From a bacterium (Candidatus Blackallbacteria) CG13_big_fil_rev_8_21_14_2_50_49_14 (GTDB lineage: Bacteria > Cyanobacteriota > Sericytochromatia > UBA7694): DNA of 64,000 nt. The stretch covers positions 26,888 through 90,887 of the forward strand of contig PFGG01000040.1 of assembly GCA_002783405.1 (NCBI GenBank), written 5' to 3'. The translations under genes and the position numbers were made by a program. Numbering within the stretch: the first letter of the stretch is position 1; every line of letters starts with the position of its first letter. This document shows, one piece after another, positions 38,241-45,450 of the stretch. A model generated the notes under the pieces. It did not search any database. It was not told the DNA's origin and was given only the letters and a program-made list of their open reading frames with translations.

Positions 38241-38522
38241 TTAACGCAAATCAGCCCCACAGCTTGGGCATTGTCGGGGCCAGGCCCGCCCGAGTGAGGC
38301 CTGGCAGGCGGGACAACGCCAGGTTTTCCAGGCAAAAAACGTGATGCCGAGAACGCCTCCCAAGCTCAGTGGCCATGCCAGAGAGCTTGGGAGGCCCCAG
38401 ATCTTGTCTGCGCCTTCGGCCAGTTGAACCAGACTGAAAGCAAAAGGCAGAATCACACCGGTGGCAATCATATTCTGGCGAAAGCGTTTCGCCATTTCAG
38501 TTCTGATCTCTGAGGGCTTCAT
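38241..38522 (-). CDS. Small membrane protein with zinc ribbon
   Basis: This 93-residue protein has two hydrophobic segments (about 18-36 and 46-66) and a C-terminal zinc ribbon CPAC-x12-CPSC. The arrangement suggests a small inner-membrane protein with a cytoplasmic metal-binding tail. The start overlaps the stop of the GST-like gene by 4 bases (ATGA), so it is the last gene of a four-gene reverse operon. Function is unknown. Confidence 0.78.
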   Translation of the reverse strand: MKPSEIRTEMAKRFRQNMIATGVILPFAFSLVQLAEGADKIWGLPSSLAWPLSLGGVLGITFFAWKTWRCPACQASLGRAWPRQCPSCGADLR

Positions 38523-39328
38523 GCCGGTTGAATTTCAGCCAGTCTGCGCTCCCGCCATTTGAGCAGGGGGCGATAGGTTTCACTCTGGCCCAGCAGGGGC
38601 AATTTATCGGCGTTAAAGAGATGCGCGACCAGGCTGATATCTGCCAGACTCAGGCTTTCTCCCACCAGATACTCCTTATCAGCTACCAGCTTTTGGGCCC
38701 GATCCAGCACTTCCTGGGCCCGATCTTCAAGTTTGGGCAGATCGGCAGGGGTCAGCCCCTGAATGCGCATATTGCGTCTCAGCATCAAAGGCACAATCTG
38801 AGGTTTGAAGCGATCCAGAGCTGCAATGCCTGTGCTGAGGTTGGGGTTCTGAATCAGAGGCAGGGGGTTGAGGTAGCTGCTCACATAGACCGGGCGGCTT
38901 AAGGCGGGTACAAAGGATTCGTCAAGCCAATCTTCCAGCAGCAGAACCTCTTCACGCAATTTGGGGTCGGCGGGCAAAAGGGCGGGTTCGGGAAATTCGG
39001 TTTCAAGATAGAGCGCAATTTGCGAAGAATCGCAGATGATCTGACCCTTGTGCTGAATATAGGGCACCTTGACCTGGCCTGAAAAACGCTTTGAAAAGGC
39101 CCGGTGCAGCAAAGGCGTGACCTCGACCGTTTGAAAGGGAATTTGTTTGTATTCGAGAATATGTCTGACTTTGACACAGTAAGGGGAATAATCAAACTGG
39201 AACAGCAGCACCGTATCGTCATCGACCACGGGAACTGAGGGGGCCAGTTTTTCCAGTTTGTTTTTGACGGCCCAGGCGCCTGCCAGGGCACCTCCGGCTA
39301 AAAACCCGAATAGTCTTGCTTTGCGCAT
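38519..39328 (-). CDS. Glutathione S-transferase-like protein
   Basis: The N-terminal helix (LFGFLAGGALAGAWAV) may be a membrane anchor. A thioredoxin-fold domain (about 38-115) has glutaredoxin-like YSPYCVKV, with one Cys, and KVPYIQHKGQIICDSSQIA, the GST glutathione-site pattern. The C-terminal helical domain includes LVGESLSLADISL, the N-capping box of GSTs. Length is 269 residues. The layout is close to the membrane-anchored prostaglandin-E-synthase-2-like GST group, but enzymatic activity cannot be inferred. It lies between a methyltransferase and a zinc-ribbon gene in the same operon. Confidence 0.87.
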   Translation of the reverse strand: MRKARLFGFLAGGALAGAWAVKNKLEKLAPSVPVVDDDTVLLFQFDYSPYCVKVRHILEYKQIPFQTVEVTPLLHRAFSKRFSGQVKVPYIQHKGQIICDSSQIALYLETEFPEPALLPADPKLREEVLLLEDWLDESFVPALSRPVYVSSYLNPLPLIQNPNLSTGIAALDRFKPQIVPLMLRRNMRIQGLTPADLPKLEDRAQEVLDRAQKLVADKEYLVGESLSLADISLVAHLFNADKLPLLGQSETYRPLLKWRERRLAEIQPA

Positions 39329-39358
39329 GATTCTTTCACTCCGTACAGTTTCTGGTTG

Positions 39359-40195
39359 TTATTTGCTTTTGCGGGCGCAGATGCACAGGGCCTGGTTGAC
39401 CAAATGCACTTCGTCTCCCTGGCGCCAGGGTTCAACGGCTGTTTCCAGGGCTTGATCATAGTGGCTTCGCTCGGCAGGGCTCATGTTTGCCAAGGCCTCT
39501 GCCAAGGGCTGTAAAAGTTGGGCCCGATCCAAAAGATAATCCTGAGCTGAGCCGCAGGGCAGCACGATGGGCACTTTTTCGAGTTGGATCTGCTCAAAAC
39601 CGGCCTGGGCTAAGATCTCTTTTAATTTGTTCTGATCCGCCAGACTGAAAGGGCCTGGGGCCGGGCGGTGCAATACAAGGCCCAATTCGCGCTCTAAAAC
39701 CTGGCTTGCCAATTCAATCATGGGAACTTCATCAGGTGCGCACCAGACGGCTGCAGCCAGTTTTCCCTGGGGTTTGAGCCAGCGGGCAGCATTGCGCAAG
39801 GTGCCCGCTGGGTCGCTACAGAACATCAAGCCCCAACGTGAAACCAAAGCGTCAAAAGGGGCTTCTTCACCCAAATCCAGACTTTCTGCATTCTGTACCT
39901 CAAAACGCAGGTTTTTCAGCCCTGCCTGCTCGGCCTCCGCTTGGGCCCATTCAATCATTTGTGGGGATTGATCGATCCCCAGCACAAAGCCTTCAGGCCC
40001 CAGAGCGCGTGCAAAACTCAAGGCGGGCTCTCCCATGCCTGTGGCCAGATCGAGGACACGTTGGCCGGTTTGCAATTCAGCTCTTTGAACTAAATGATCG
40101 GATACGGGCTGTGAGACAGGTTTATAACGTCCCCACCAGGCTTTCCAGCGCGGGGCCATGGCTTCCCAATGTTGACGGTTCTCGCTTTGACTCAT
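39359..40195 (-). CDS. Class I SAM-dependent methyltransferase
   Basis: This 278-residue enzyme has the SAM motif VLDLATGMGEPALSFARA (about 47-64), the acidic ribose-binding strand VLGIDQSPQMIEWA, and a post-I segment FDALVSRWGLMFCSD. It resembles UbiE/Coq5-type methyltransferases. AAGGAG lies 8 bases before the ATG. It is 12 bases downstream of the sulfurtransferase in a reverse operon. The substrate is unknown. Confidence 0.9.
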   Translation of the reverse strand: MSQSENRQHWEAMAPRWKAWWGRYKPVSQPVSDHLVQRAELQTGQRVLDLATGMGEPALSFARALGPEGFVLGIDQSPQMIEWAQAEAEQAGLKNLRFEVQNAESLDLGEEAPFDALVSRWGLMFCSDPAGTLRNAARWLKPQGKLAAAVWCAPDEVPMIELASQVLERELGLVLHRPAPGPFSLADQNKLKEILAQAGFEQIQLEKVPIVLPCGSAQDYLLDRAQLLQPLAEALANMSPAERSHYDQALETAVEPWRQGDEVHLVNQALCICARKSK

Positions 40196-40207
40196 CTTGA
40201 TCTCCTT

Positions 40208-41044
40208 TTAGGCTTGGGGGCCTGTTTGTACAGGATTTTCCGGGTAGCTGCACCAATCACTCCACGAGCCGACATAGAGCCGGCCCTTGTGATAACCCGC
40301 TTCTTCCAAGGCGATCAGGGTGTGATTTGCACTGACCCCTGAACCGCAGTAAACGATGATTTCCTGTTCGGGCTGCAAACCCAGGGCTTCAAATTCCTGC
40401 CGCAGGGTTTCGGTCGATTTGTAGTTCCCGGCCTGCAGATTGTCTGCAAAAGGGCGGTTCAGTGCGCCGGGAATATGGCCTGCACGGGGGTCAAGCGGTT
40501 CCTGTTCACCTCGGTAGCGCTCTGAACTGCGGGCATCTACCAGAAGCGTTTGGGCACTGCGGGTTTTGACTTCTTCGATCGAAGCCAAAAGCTGAGGTTG
40601 AGAAGAAGGTCTGAAATGGCCGGGTTTTTTTTCAGGAACCTGTGTTGTCACAGGATAGCCCAAGGCTTGCCAGGCCTGCCAGCCCCCATCCAAAACCTGA
40701 ACCTGTTCATGCCCCAGCCAGCGCAGCAGCCACCAGAGCCGCCCTGAAACCATGTTTTGGGCATCATCGTAGATCACCACCCGGCTGTCTTGATTCAAGC
40801 CTTTTGCCAGCAGGGTTTCCAACAATGCGCTCTGATCTGGCAGGGGGTGGCGGCCTCCGTGCTCGCTGACAGGGGAAGAGAGATCTTTTTCTAAATCGAG
40901 ATAAAGTGCACCGGGAAGATGGCTGGTGGCATAGGCGCGTTGCCCTTGATCCGGGTCGGCTAAGGCAAAGCGGGTATCAAAGATCAGAATTTCAGGAGAA
41001 TTCAGAATTTCGAGCAGGGTGGCGGGCTGAATCAGGTAAGACAT
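40208..41044 (-). CDS. 3-mercaptopyruvate/thiosulfate sulfurtransferase
   Basis: This is a tandem rhodanese-domain enzyme of 278 residues. The catalytic Cys233 sits in CGSGVSA, the loop type seen in mercaptopyruvate sulfurtransferases; rhodaneses proper usually have CRKGVTA. The inactive N-terminal domain is present (residues 1-135, ARG-like HLPGALYLDL). ATG at 41044 is chosen because GGAG sits 7 bases upstream and a further upstream ATG lacks this. It is the first gene of the reverse operon with methyltransferase, GST-like and zinc-ribbon genes, suggesting a sulfur or redox theme. Confidence 0.92.
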   Translation of the reverse strand: MSYLIQPATLLEILNSPEILIFDTRFALADPDQGQRAYATSHLPGALYLDLEKDLSSPVSEHGGRHPLPDQSALLETLLAKGLNQDSRVVIYDDAQNMVSGRLWWLLRWLGHEQVQVLDGGWQAWQALGYPVTTQVPEKKPGHFRPSSQPQLLASIEEVKTRSAQTLLVDARSSERYRGEQEPLDPRAGHIPGALNRPFADNLQAGNYKSTETLRQEFEALGLQPEQEIIVYCGSGVSANHTLIALEEAGYHKGRLYVGSWSDWCSYPENPVQTGPQA

Positions 41045-41296
41045 GGCGGGCTCCAGAAACATAATGATCAGTATAACCTGTTCTGAAAGCCAGTGTGCGC
41101 TGCATTTTATCGTTTATTCTCTTGAAGTTGAAGTGGCTGAAATTGGGTCTTTGTTACAAAAACGAAACACAATCACAATCTTTTTGTGAGTATAAACACG
41201 CTCAAAGTGCAAGCTGAAGCATAGGGTACTTGCTTTATAAAACTTAAACTCATGATTGAAAGACGTATTTGCTGAAACCAGAGGAGGAAACAAGAA

Positions 41297-42043
41297 ATGA
41301 AAAAATTACTCGCGTGGGGGGTGGCTGCGTCATGTTTGCTGGCCTGTCAAACAGGGCCTGTTCCCACCGCTCTCCAAAGTGTTCCAACAGGAAGCTTCAA
41401 TGCTGCAGAGGTGCTTGTGGCAAAGCTGAAAGCCCAGGGGCAGGAGAATATTACGCTGGTGGATCTGGGCCAAGGCCGCAAAACAGGGGCCAGTTTTTCA
41501 ATGACCCTGAATTTTAAGGATGCACCTGGTTTTGCCACCCAGGCTTCAACCAGTGGGGTGCCTTCGGGAGCAGGTCTGAACCAGCTGCGGGTGTATCTGC
41601 TAGAGTCTGCTGCCGCCCCAGGTGCTGGCGATATTTCTGCCTTGGTTAAGAATACGGGGGGCACTGCTGTGGCCCGTTCAGGGGTGGGTGCCCAGACTTT
41701 TGTTTTTGCCAATGTACCCGCCAATACCGCCGGCAAGAAATATTGGGTGGGTGTCAGTGCTGAGCTGAATATCACCACGGGCCCAGCGCCAGCCCCCTAT
41801 ACCCTGAATTTGGTAGCTACTCCCAATACCCATTTTGAGGGGACTTCTGCCAAATTGGTGGCTGTTTCAAGTGCCGGAGGGGAAGGTGCAGGTCAGGTTT
41901 TTGTTGATGCCAATTACCAGGTCAGCAATACCACGGCTTTGAGTCTGTCGATGACCCTCAAAAATGAAACCGGGGCTACGATTGATTCTGCGGTCACGGT
42001 CAATAACGGTACCACAGGTATCGGCGCCATTTCAGCCTCATAA
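41297..42043 (+). CDS. Lipoprotein 1 of a tandem paralogous array
   Basis: A lipoprotein signal peptide ends at LLAC (residues 14-17). The body (248 residues) is beta-rich with VGAQTFVFANVPA, an AGKKYWVGVSAEL strand and GGEGAGQVFVD. The C-terminus reads NETGATIDSAVTV then NNGTTGIGAIS. These segments recur in the next lipoproteins, so the genes arose by duplication. GAGGAGG precedes the ATG. A surface or periplasmic role is likely; no enzyme motif is seen. Confidence 0.85.
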   Translation: MKKLLAWGVAASCLLACQTGPVPTALQSVPTGSFNAAEVLVAKLKAQGQENITLVDLGQGRKTGASFSMTLNFKDAPGFATQASTSGVPSGAGLNQLRVYLLESAAAPGAGDISALVKNTGGTAVARSGVGAQTFVFANVPANTAGKKYWVGVSAELNITTGPAPAPYTLNLVATPNTHFEGTSAKLVAVSSAGGEGAGQVFVDANYQVSNTTALSLSMTLKNETGATIDSAVTVNNGTTGIGAISAS

Positions 42044-42061
42044 ATGACAAGGAGAAAAACC

Positions 42062-42850
42062 ATGAAAAGATTTACAAAATTCAGTTTATCTGGGGTGGGC
42101 CTGGCGCTTTTGCTGATGGCCTGTACCCCCGGAAATACCCCGACCGTTTCACTGGAAGGGCTCAAATTTGCAGAGCTTTCACCGCTGGCCCAAAGCGCAG
42201 TCAATGCGGCCCAGGCCCAAGGCCAGAAAGACATTACGGTTCTGGATGTGGGTCATGGTCAAAAAACAGGTGCGGCTTTCAGTGTCTCGCTTCATTTTCA
42301 AGAAGGCAAAGGCAGTTTTTCGACCCAGGCTTCAAGCAGTGGGATTCCCGCCAGTACTTCAGCCAATAAGGTCGAAGTTTATCTGATGGAGTTTGATGGG
42401 GCACCCCCCAGTTCTGGCGCTTTGCCTACCACGGCTCCAGCCTTGAAACACAGTCAGGTTTTTGCCAAAAATCTGGTGGGGGGCGCGCAGACCTTTGTGT
42501 TTAGCAATGTGCCTGCCAGTGGCAATGCCACCAGCAAGTTTTACGTGGCTGCCCGTCTGATCTACGACAATCCCACACCGGCCTATCTGCTCAATCTGGT
42601 CAAACCCGCTTCAACCCCCATCACTCTGGCTTTGGGGGCCAATGGGCCGATTGTTTTGAGCAATGGCGGAGGCAGTGGCAATTCGGGCGGGGTTTTTGTC
42701 GACCCCCGTTATCAGATTGCGGCTGCAGACAATGCCCAACTCACCATGACCATGCAATTGGATGATGAAAAGGGTGCGTCGATTGATTCCAAAGTCACAG
42801 TCACCGATGGCACGACCGGTATTGGTGCCATCGGTGTGACTTCTCCCTAA
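42062..42850 (+). CDS. Lipoprotein 2 of the array
   Basis: This 262-residue paralogue of the preceding gene has signal peptide ending LLLMAC. It shares QGQKDITVLDVGHGQKTGA with lipoprotein 1 (QGQENITLVDLGQGRKTGA), plus the NVPASGNATSKFYVAARL, SNGGGSGNSGGVFVD and DEKGASIDSKVTV blocks, and ends TDGTTGIGAIG. ATG at 42062 is chosen because AAGGAG lies 8 bases upstream; an ATG at 42044 would remove the ribosome-binding site and add a charged tail before the signal peptide. Confidence 0.85.
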   Translation: MKRFTKFSLSGVGLALLLMACTPGNTPTVSLEGLKFAELSPLAQSAVNAAQAQGQKDITVLDVGHGQKTGAAFSVSLHFQEGKGSFSTQASSSGIPASTSANKVEVYLMEFDGAPPSSGALPTTAPALKHSQVFAKNLVGGAQTFVFSNVPASGNATSKFYVAARLIYDNPTPAYLLNLVKPASTPITLALGANGPIVLSNGGGSGNSGGVFVDPRYQIAAADNAQLTMTMQLDDEKGASIDSKVTVTDGTTGIGAIGVTSP

Positions 42851-42860
42851 GGCGGCCCCT

Positions 42861-44054
42861 ATGCGCACAAGACACTTTCTCACTGGGTTGATCACGCTGA
42901 GTTGTGGGCTTTTGAGCGCCTGTCAGTTTTTCAGTGCCAATCAATCCTTAGAAGGTGTCTTGAGCCTGGCTGTTGAATTTCCCCCTCCGGGCACTTTTCA
43001 TACCCAGAATATTTTGCCCGAAACCCGTGCGATTTACGTGATGGTACATGGCAAGGGCTTGCCCCTTGATAAACCTGCTTTCTGGGGCCCTTTGACCCGT
43101 TTGAACCCCCGTATGATGGTCAAAGGGGTTCCGATTGGGCCTCAAAACGTGGTGGTCGCAGCCTATGATCAGCAACGCCGTTTGATTTCTGCGGCCCATG
43201 AGGAAGTGATTGTGCAGGGGGGGGTGAGAACAGCCCTTACTGCTGATCTTCAGCCTGAACCCGCCTCTCATTTGAGTGCAGAAGAATTGAGAGCCCTGAG
43301 TCTGCTTCAACCCGAGATTCCGCCTGAGCCCTGTGGCTTTGCAACCCAAAGCTTGCAGTTTACCCTTGATTTTCAAGCTTTCCAGACCCAGCTGATCAAA
43401 CCTGAAACCCAAGCGGTCTATCTGGTGGTCTATGGCACGGGCTTGCCGCTTGAAAAGCCCGCTGTTTTTGGGCCCTTAAGCCCTGCAAATCCCCATGTGA
43501 CAGCCTCTCAATTGCCTGTGGGAGCCCAGGTCGTGATGACCGTGGCTGTCGATGCTGCCGGAAAATTTCTAACAGGCGCGCGTCAGGAAGTCGAAATCAA
43601 AGCCAATCAACGCCTTGCTTTGAACCAGGAGTTGCGGGAAGGTTTTGAGGGGGATTTAAAACCTGAGGAACTTGATTTTCTTAAAAAGTTGACCTTGCCT
43701 CAATTGCAAAAATTGGCCGAATTGACGGTTGAAATACCTCAACCGGTCTGCCCTACACCCTCACCTGTCGCAACACCCAGTGTTTTGGCTTCTCCTTTGC
43801 CGCGGATCACACCGAGCCCTGAGCCCACGCCTACTCCCTTGCCAACGCCTACCCCAACCCCCTTGCCGACTCCTGTGCCGACACCGCTTGCTTCACCTGC
43901 CCTGGCGGCCAGCAATCCCTCTTCTTCGTCCTCGTCATCTTCTTCTGGCCCTGTGCAACCTACCCCTACACCGACCCCGACAGGCGCCAATTTAAATCTT
44001 GATCTTACGATAAACAATGGGACGGTGGGAATTCCACCGGTAACGGCCTTTTAA
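42861..44054 (+). CDS. Lipoprotein 3: two-repeat protein with Pro/Thr/Ser stalk
   Basis: The signal peptide ends LLSAC. Two homologous beta-type units (about 30-135 and 160-260) share PETRAIYVMVHGKGLPLDKP versus PETQAVYLVVYGTGLPLEKP. A helical segment and a Pro/Thr stalk follow (about 310-370, TPTPLPTPTPTPLP-type repeats and a run of eight Ser). The C-terminus (TINNGTVGIPPV) resembles the tail of lipoproteins 1 and 2 although the body differs. AAGG lies 8 bases before the ATG. A surface-exposed structural role is likely. Confidence 0.82.
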   Translation: MRTRHFLTGLITLSCGLLSACQFFSANQSLEGVLSLAVEFPPPGTFHTQNILPETRAIYVMVHGKGLPLDKPAFWGPLTRLNPRMMVKGVPIGPQNVVVAAYDQQRRLISAAHEEVIVQGGVRTALTADLQPEPASHLSAEELRALSLLQPEIPPEPCGFATQSLQFTLDFQAFQTQLIKPETQAVYLVVYGTGLPLEKPAVFGPLSPANPHVTASQLPVGAQVVMTVAVDAAGKFLTGARQEVEIKANQRLALNQELREGFEGDLKPEELDFLKKLTLPQLQKLAELTVEIPQPVCPTPSPVATPSVLASPLPRITPSPEPTPTPLPTPTPTPLPTPVPTPLASPALAASNPSSSSSSSSSGPVQPTPTPTPTGANLNLDLTINNGTVGIPPVTAF

Positions 44055-44056
44055 GT

Positions 44057-44647
44057 ATGAAAAAGGTGTTTTTTCTTTGCTTGATAATGCTCTTCTCTGC
44101 TTGTCAGGGGATAGCGTCTGATGTGGAATATTTTGGCTCCGAAAATACGCGCGTGATTCCCCTTTTGCCCGAAAAAATTGCACCGGTCACGGCGTCTGTT
44201 TTTCAGGTCAGCCCCAACCCCAACCATCGGGGGGCCTTGCGGGTCATGATCGGTTCAGCCTCGGGATTTCAGGTTCAAAAAACACAGGCCCAGGTTCAGA
44301 ATATCAAGCTCTATCTGCTCAGCAGTAATTCAGGGCTTCAAAGCCCGATCTATGCTTCGCCTTTGATTGCCAAAACAGCAGCGACACAGGTTTTTACCTT
44401 TCAAAACATTGACAGTGGCAGTTATTATGTGGCGGCTTCGGCCTACGATTTCGGTGGGGTTAATATCACAGACAGCCAGAGCCCTGACAACCTTCAGGTC
44501 ACAGATGGGGGTGTTCAGAATGCCTATGTTTCCAGTGGGGGGGGCGAGAGTGCCTTTCCTGGACGGGTGACCGTAACGGCGCTGACGCATGCCCTCGCCG
44601 ATCCTCCCACTTTGAGTATCAATTTAAGGTTGGTAGCTGGGCCATGA
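44057..44647 (+). CDS. Lipoprotein 4 of the array
   Basis: This 196-residue lipoprotein has signal peptide ending LFSAC. Core blocks match the array: VFTFQNIDSGSYYVAASAY, GGVNITDSQ, VSSGGGESAFPGRVTV. It lacks the long N-terminal block of lipoproteins 1 and 2. The gene begins 2 bases after the previous stop and its stop overlaps the next start (ATGA), so the five genes appear to be one transcript with translational coupling. Confidence 0.82.
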   Translation: MKKVFFLCLIMLFSACQGIASDVEYFGSENTRVIPLLPEKIAPVTASVFQVSPNPNHRGALRVMIGSASGFQVQKTQAQVQNIKLYLLSSNSGLQSPIYASPLIAKTAATQVFTFQNIDSGSYYVAASAYDFGGVNITDSQSPDNLQVTDGGVQNAYVSSGGGESAFPGRVTVTALTHALADPPTLSINLRLVAGP

Positions 44648-45288
44648 AATGGATCTCATTCTGTTGTGTTCTATTGTTTTGTCTGAGCAGTGGCTGTATG
44701 CAAAGGTCTGCTGAACCCTTGGCTGTTTTACCCCAGGTGCCTCTTGAACGCTATGTGATAGATTTGGGCAGCTCAGAAAGCAGGGCTTCGTTCTCTGTGC
44801 GGATTGAACCCGCGCAAAGCTTTCAGATCCAGGCTTCAAAAAGTGGATACCCAGCCAATAATTGGGGCCAAATTCTCAGTTTGCGGGTATTTCTAGTCAA
44901 TGCTGCCAGTCTTCCTGCGCCAGGGGTACTGAATCCTGTGGGCGGTAATGTTTATACCGTTGCTGGCAGTTTTTCCAGTGCGAGCAAGGATATTTCCTTT
45001 CACAATGTGCCGCCAGGCTCCTATTACGTCGCTGCCGCAGCCTATCTCACCAGTACGGGCCCTTATAATGCGGGCAGCAATATCACCCAGGCCGGTTCGT
45101 ATACGTATTCAGAAGGCAATCTGGCCTTGTCCAATGGAGGCGGTCTTGGCGGAGCAGATGCAGGGCGAGTCGTGATCGATGCGCAGAATCAAATCAATGG
45201 CAATGCACAATTGCAAATTCCCTTGGCTTTAAGATCTGAAACTGGGGCGCAAATTGAAACCCAGATCAGTTTGATTGATAATCCCTAA
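44644..45288 (+). CDS. Lipoprotein 5 of the array
   Basis: This 214-residue lipoprotein has signal peptide ending LSSGC. It shares ISFHNVPPGSYYVAAAAY, SNGGGLGGADAGRVVID and SETGAQIETQISL with lipoproteins 1, 2 and 4, and stops before the TTGIG tail. It overlaps lipoprotein 4 by 4 bases. The next gene starts after a 162-base gap with its own putative promoter. Confidence 0.82.
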   Translation: MKWISFCCVLLFCLSSGCMQRSAEPLAVLPQVPLERYVIDLGSSESRASFSVRIEPAQSFQIQASKSGYPANNWGQILSLRVFLVNAASLPAPGVLNPVGGNVYTVAGSFSSASKDISFHNVPPGSYYVAAAAYLTSTGPYNAGSNITQAGSYTYSEGNLALSNGGGLGGADAGRVVIDAQNQINGNAQLQIPLALRSETGAQIETQISLIDNP

Positions 45289-45342
45289 TAATCATTATTT
45301 ATACTTATATTTTAGTTCTTTGTTTCAGTTTTTGAGATTGTG

Positions 45343-45373
45343 TTGATATTTTCAGATTTGAAGAGGGTATATA
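45343..45373 (+). promoter_or_regulatory. Candidate promoter TTGATA-N19-TATATA
   Basis: TTGATA (45343-45348) and TATATA (45368-45373, preceded by GGG) are 19 bases apart, 77 bases upstream of the 1304-residue gene. It matches the layout at 15400 and 29688. Confidence 0.5.
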
Positions 45374-45450
45374 GACTAAAGAAACTTTATTGTGACTTTT
45401 ACTGGGGGACTCAAGTCAGAATTAAGTGTTGAGAGAAAGGTTTATTAGTT

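Noticed and set aside
43739..44017. Reverse Gly/Val repeat frame opposite the Pro/Thr stalk
   Set aside because: It is a low-complexity shadow of the PTP repeats of lipoprotein 3.
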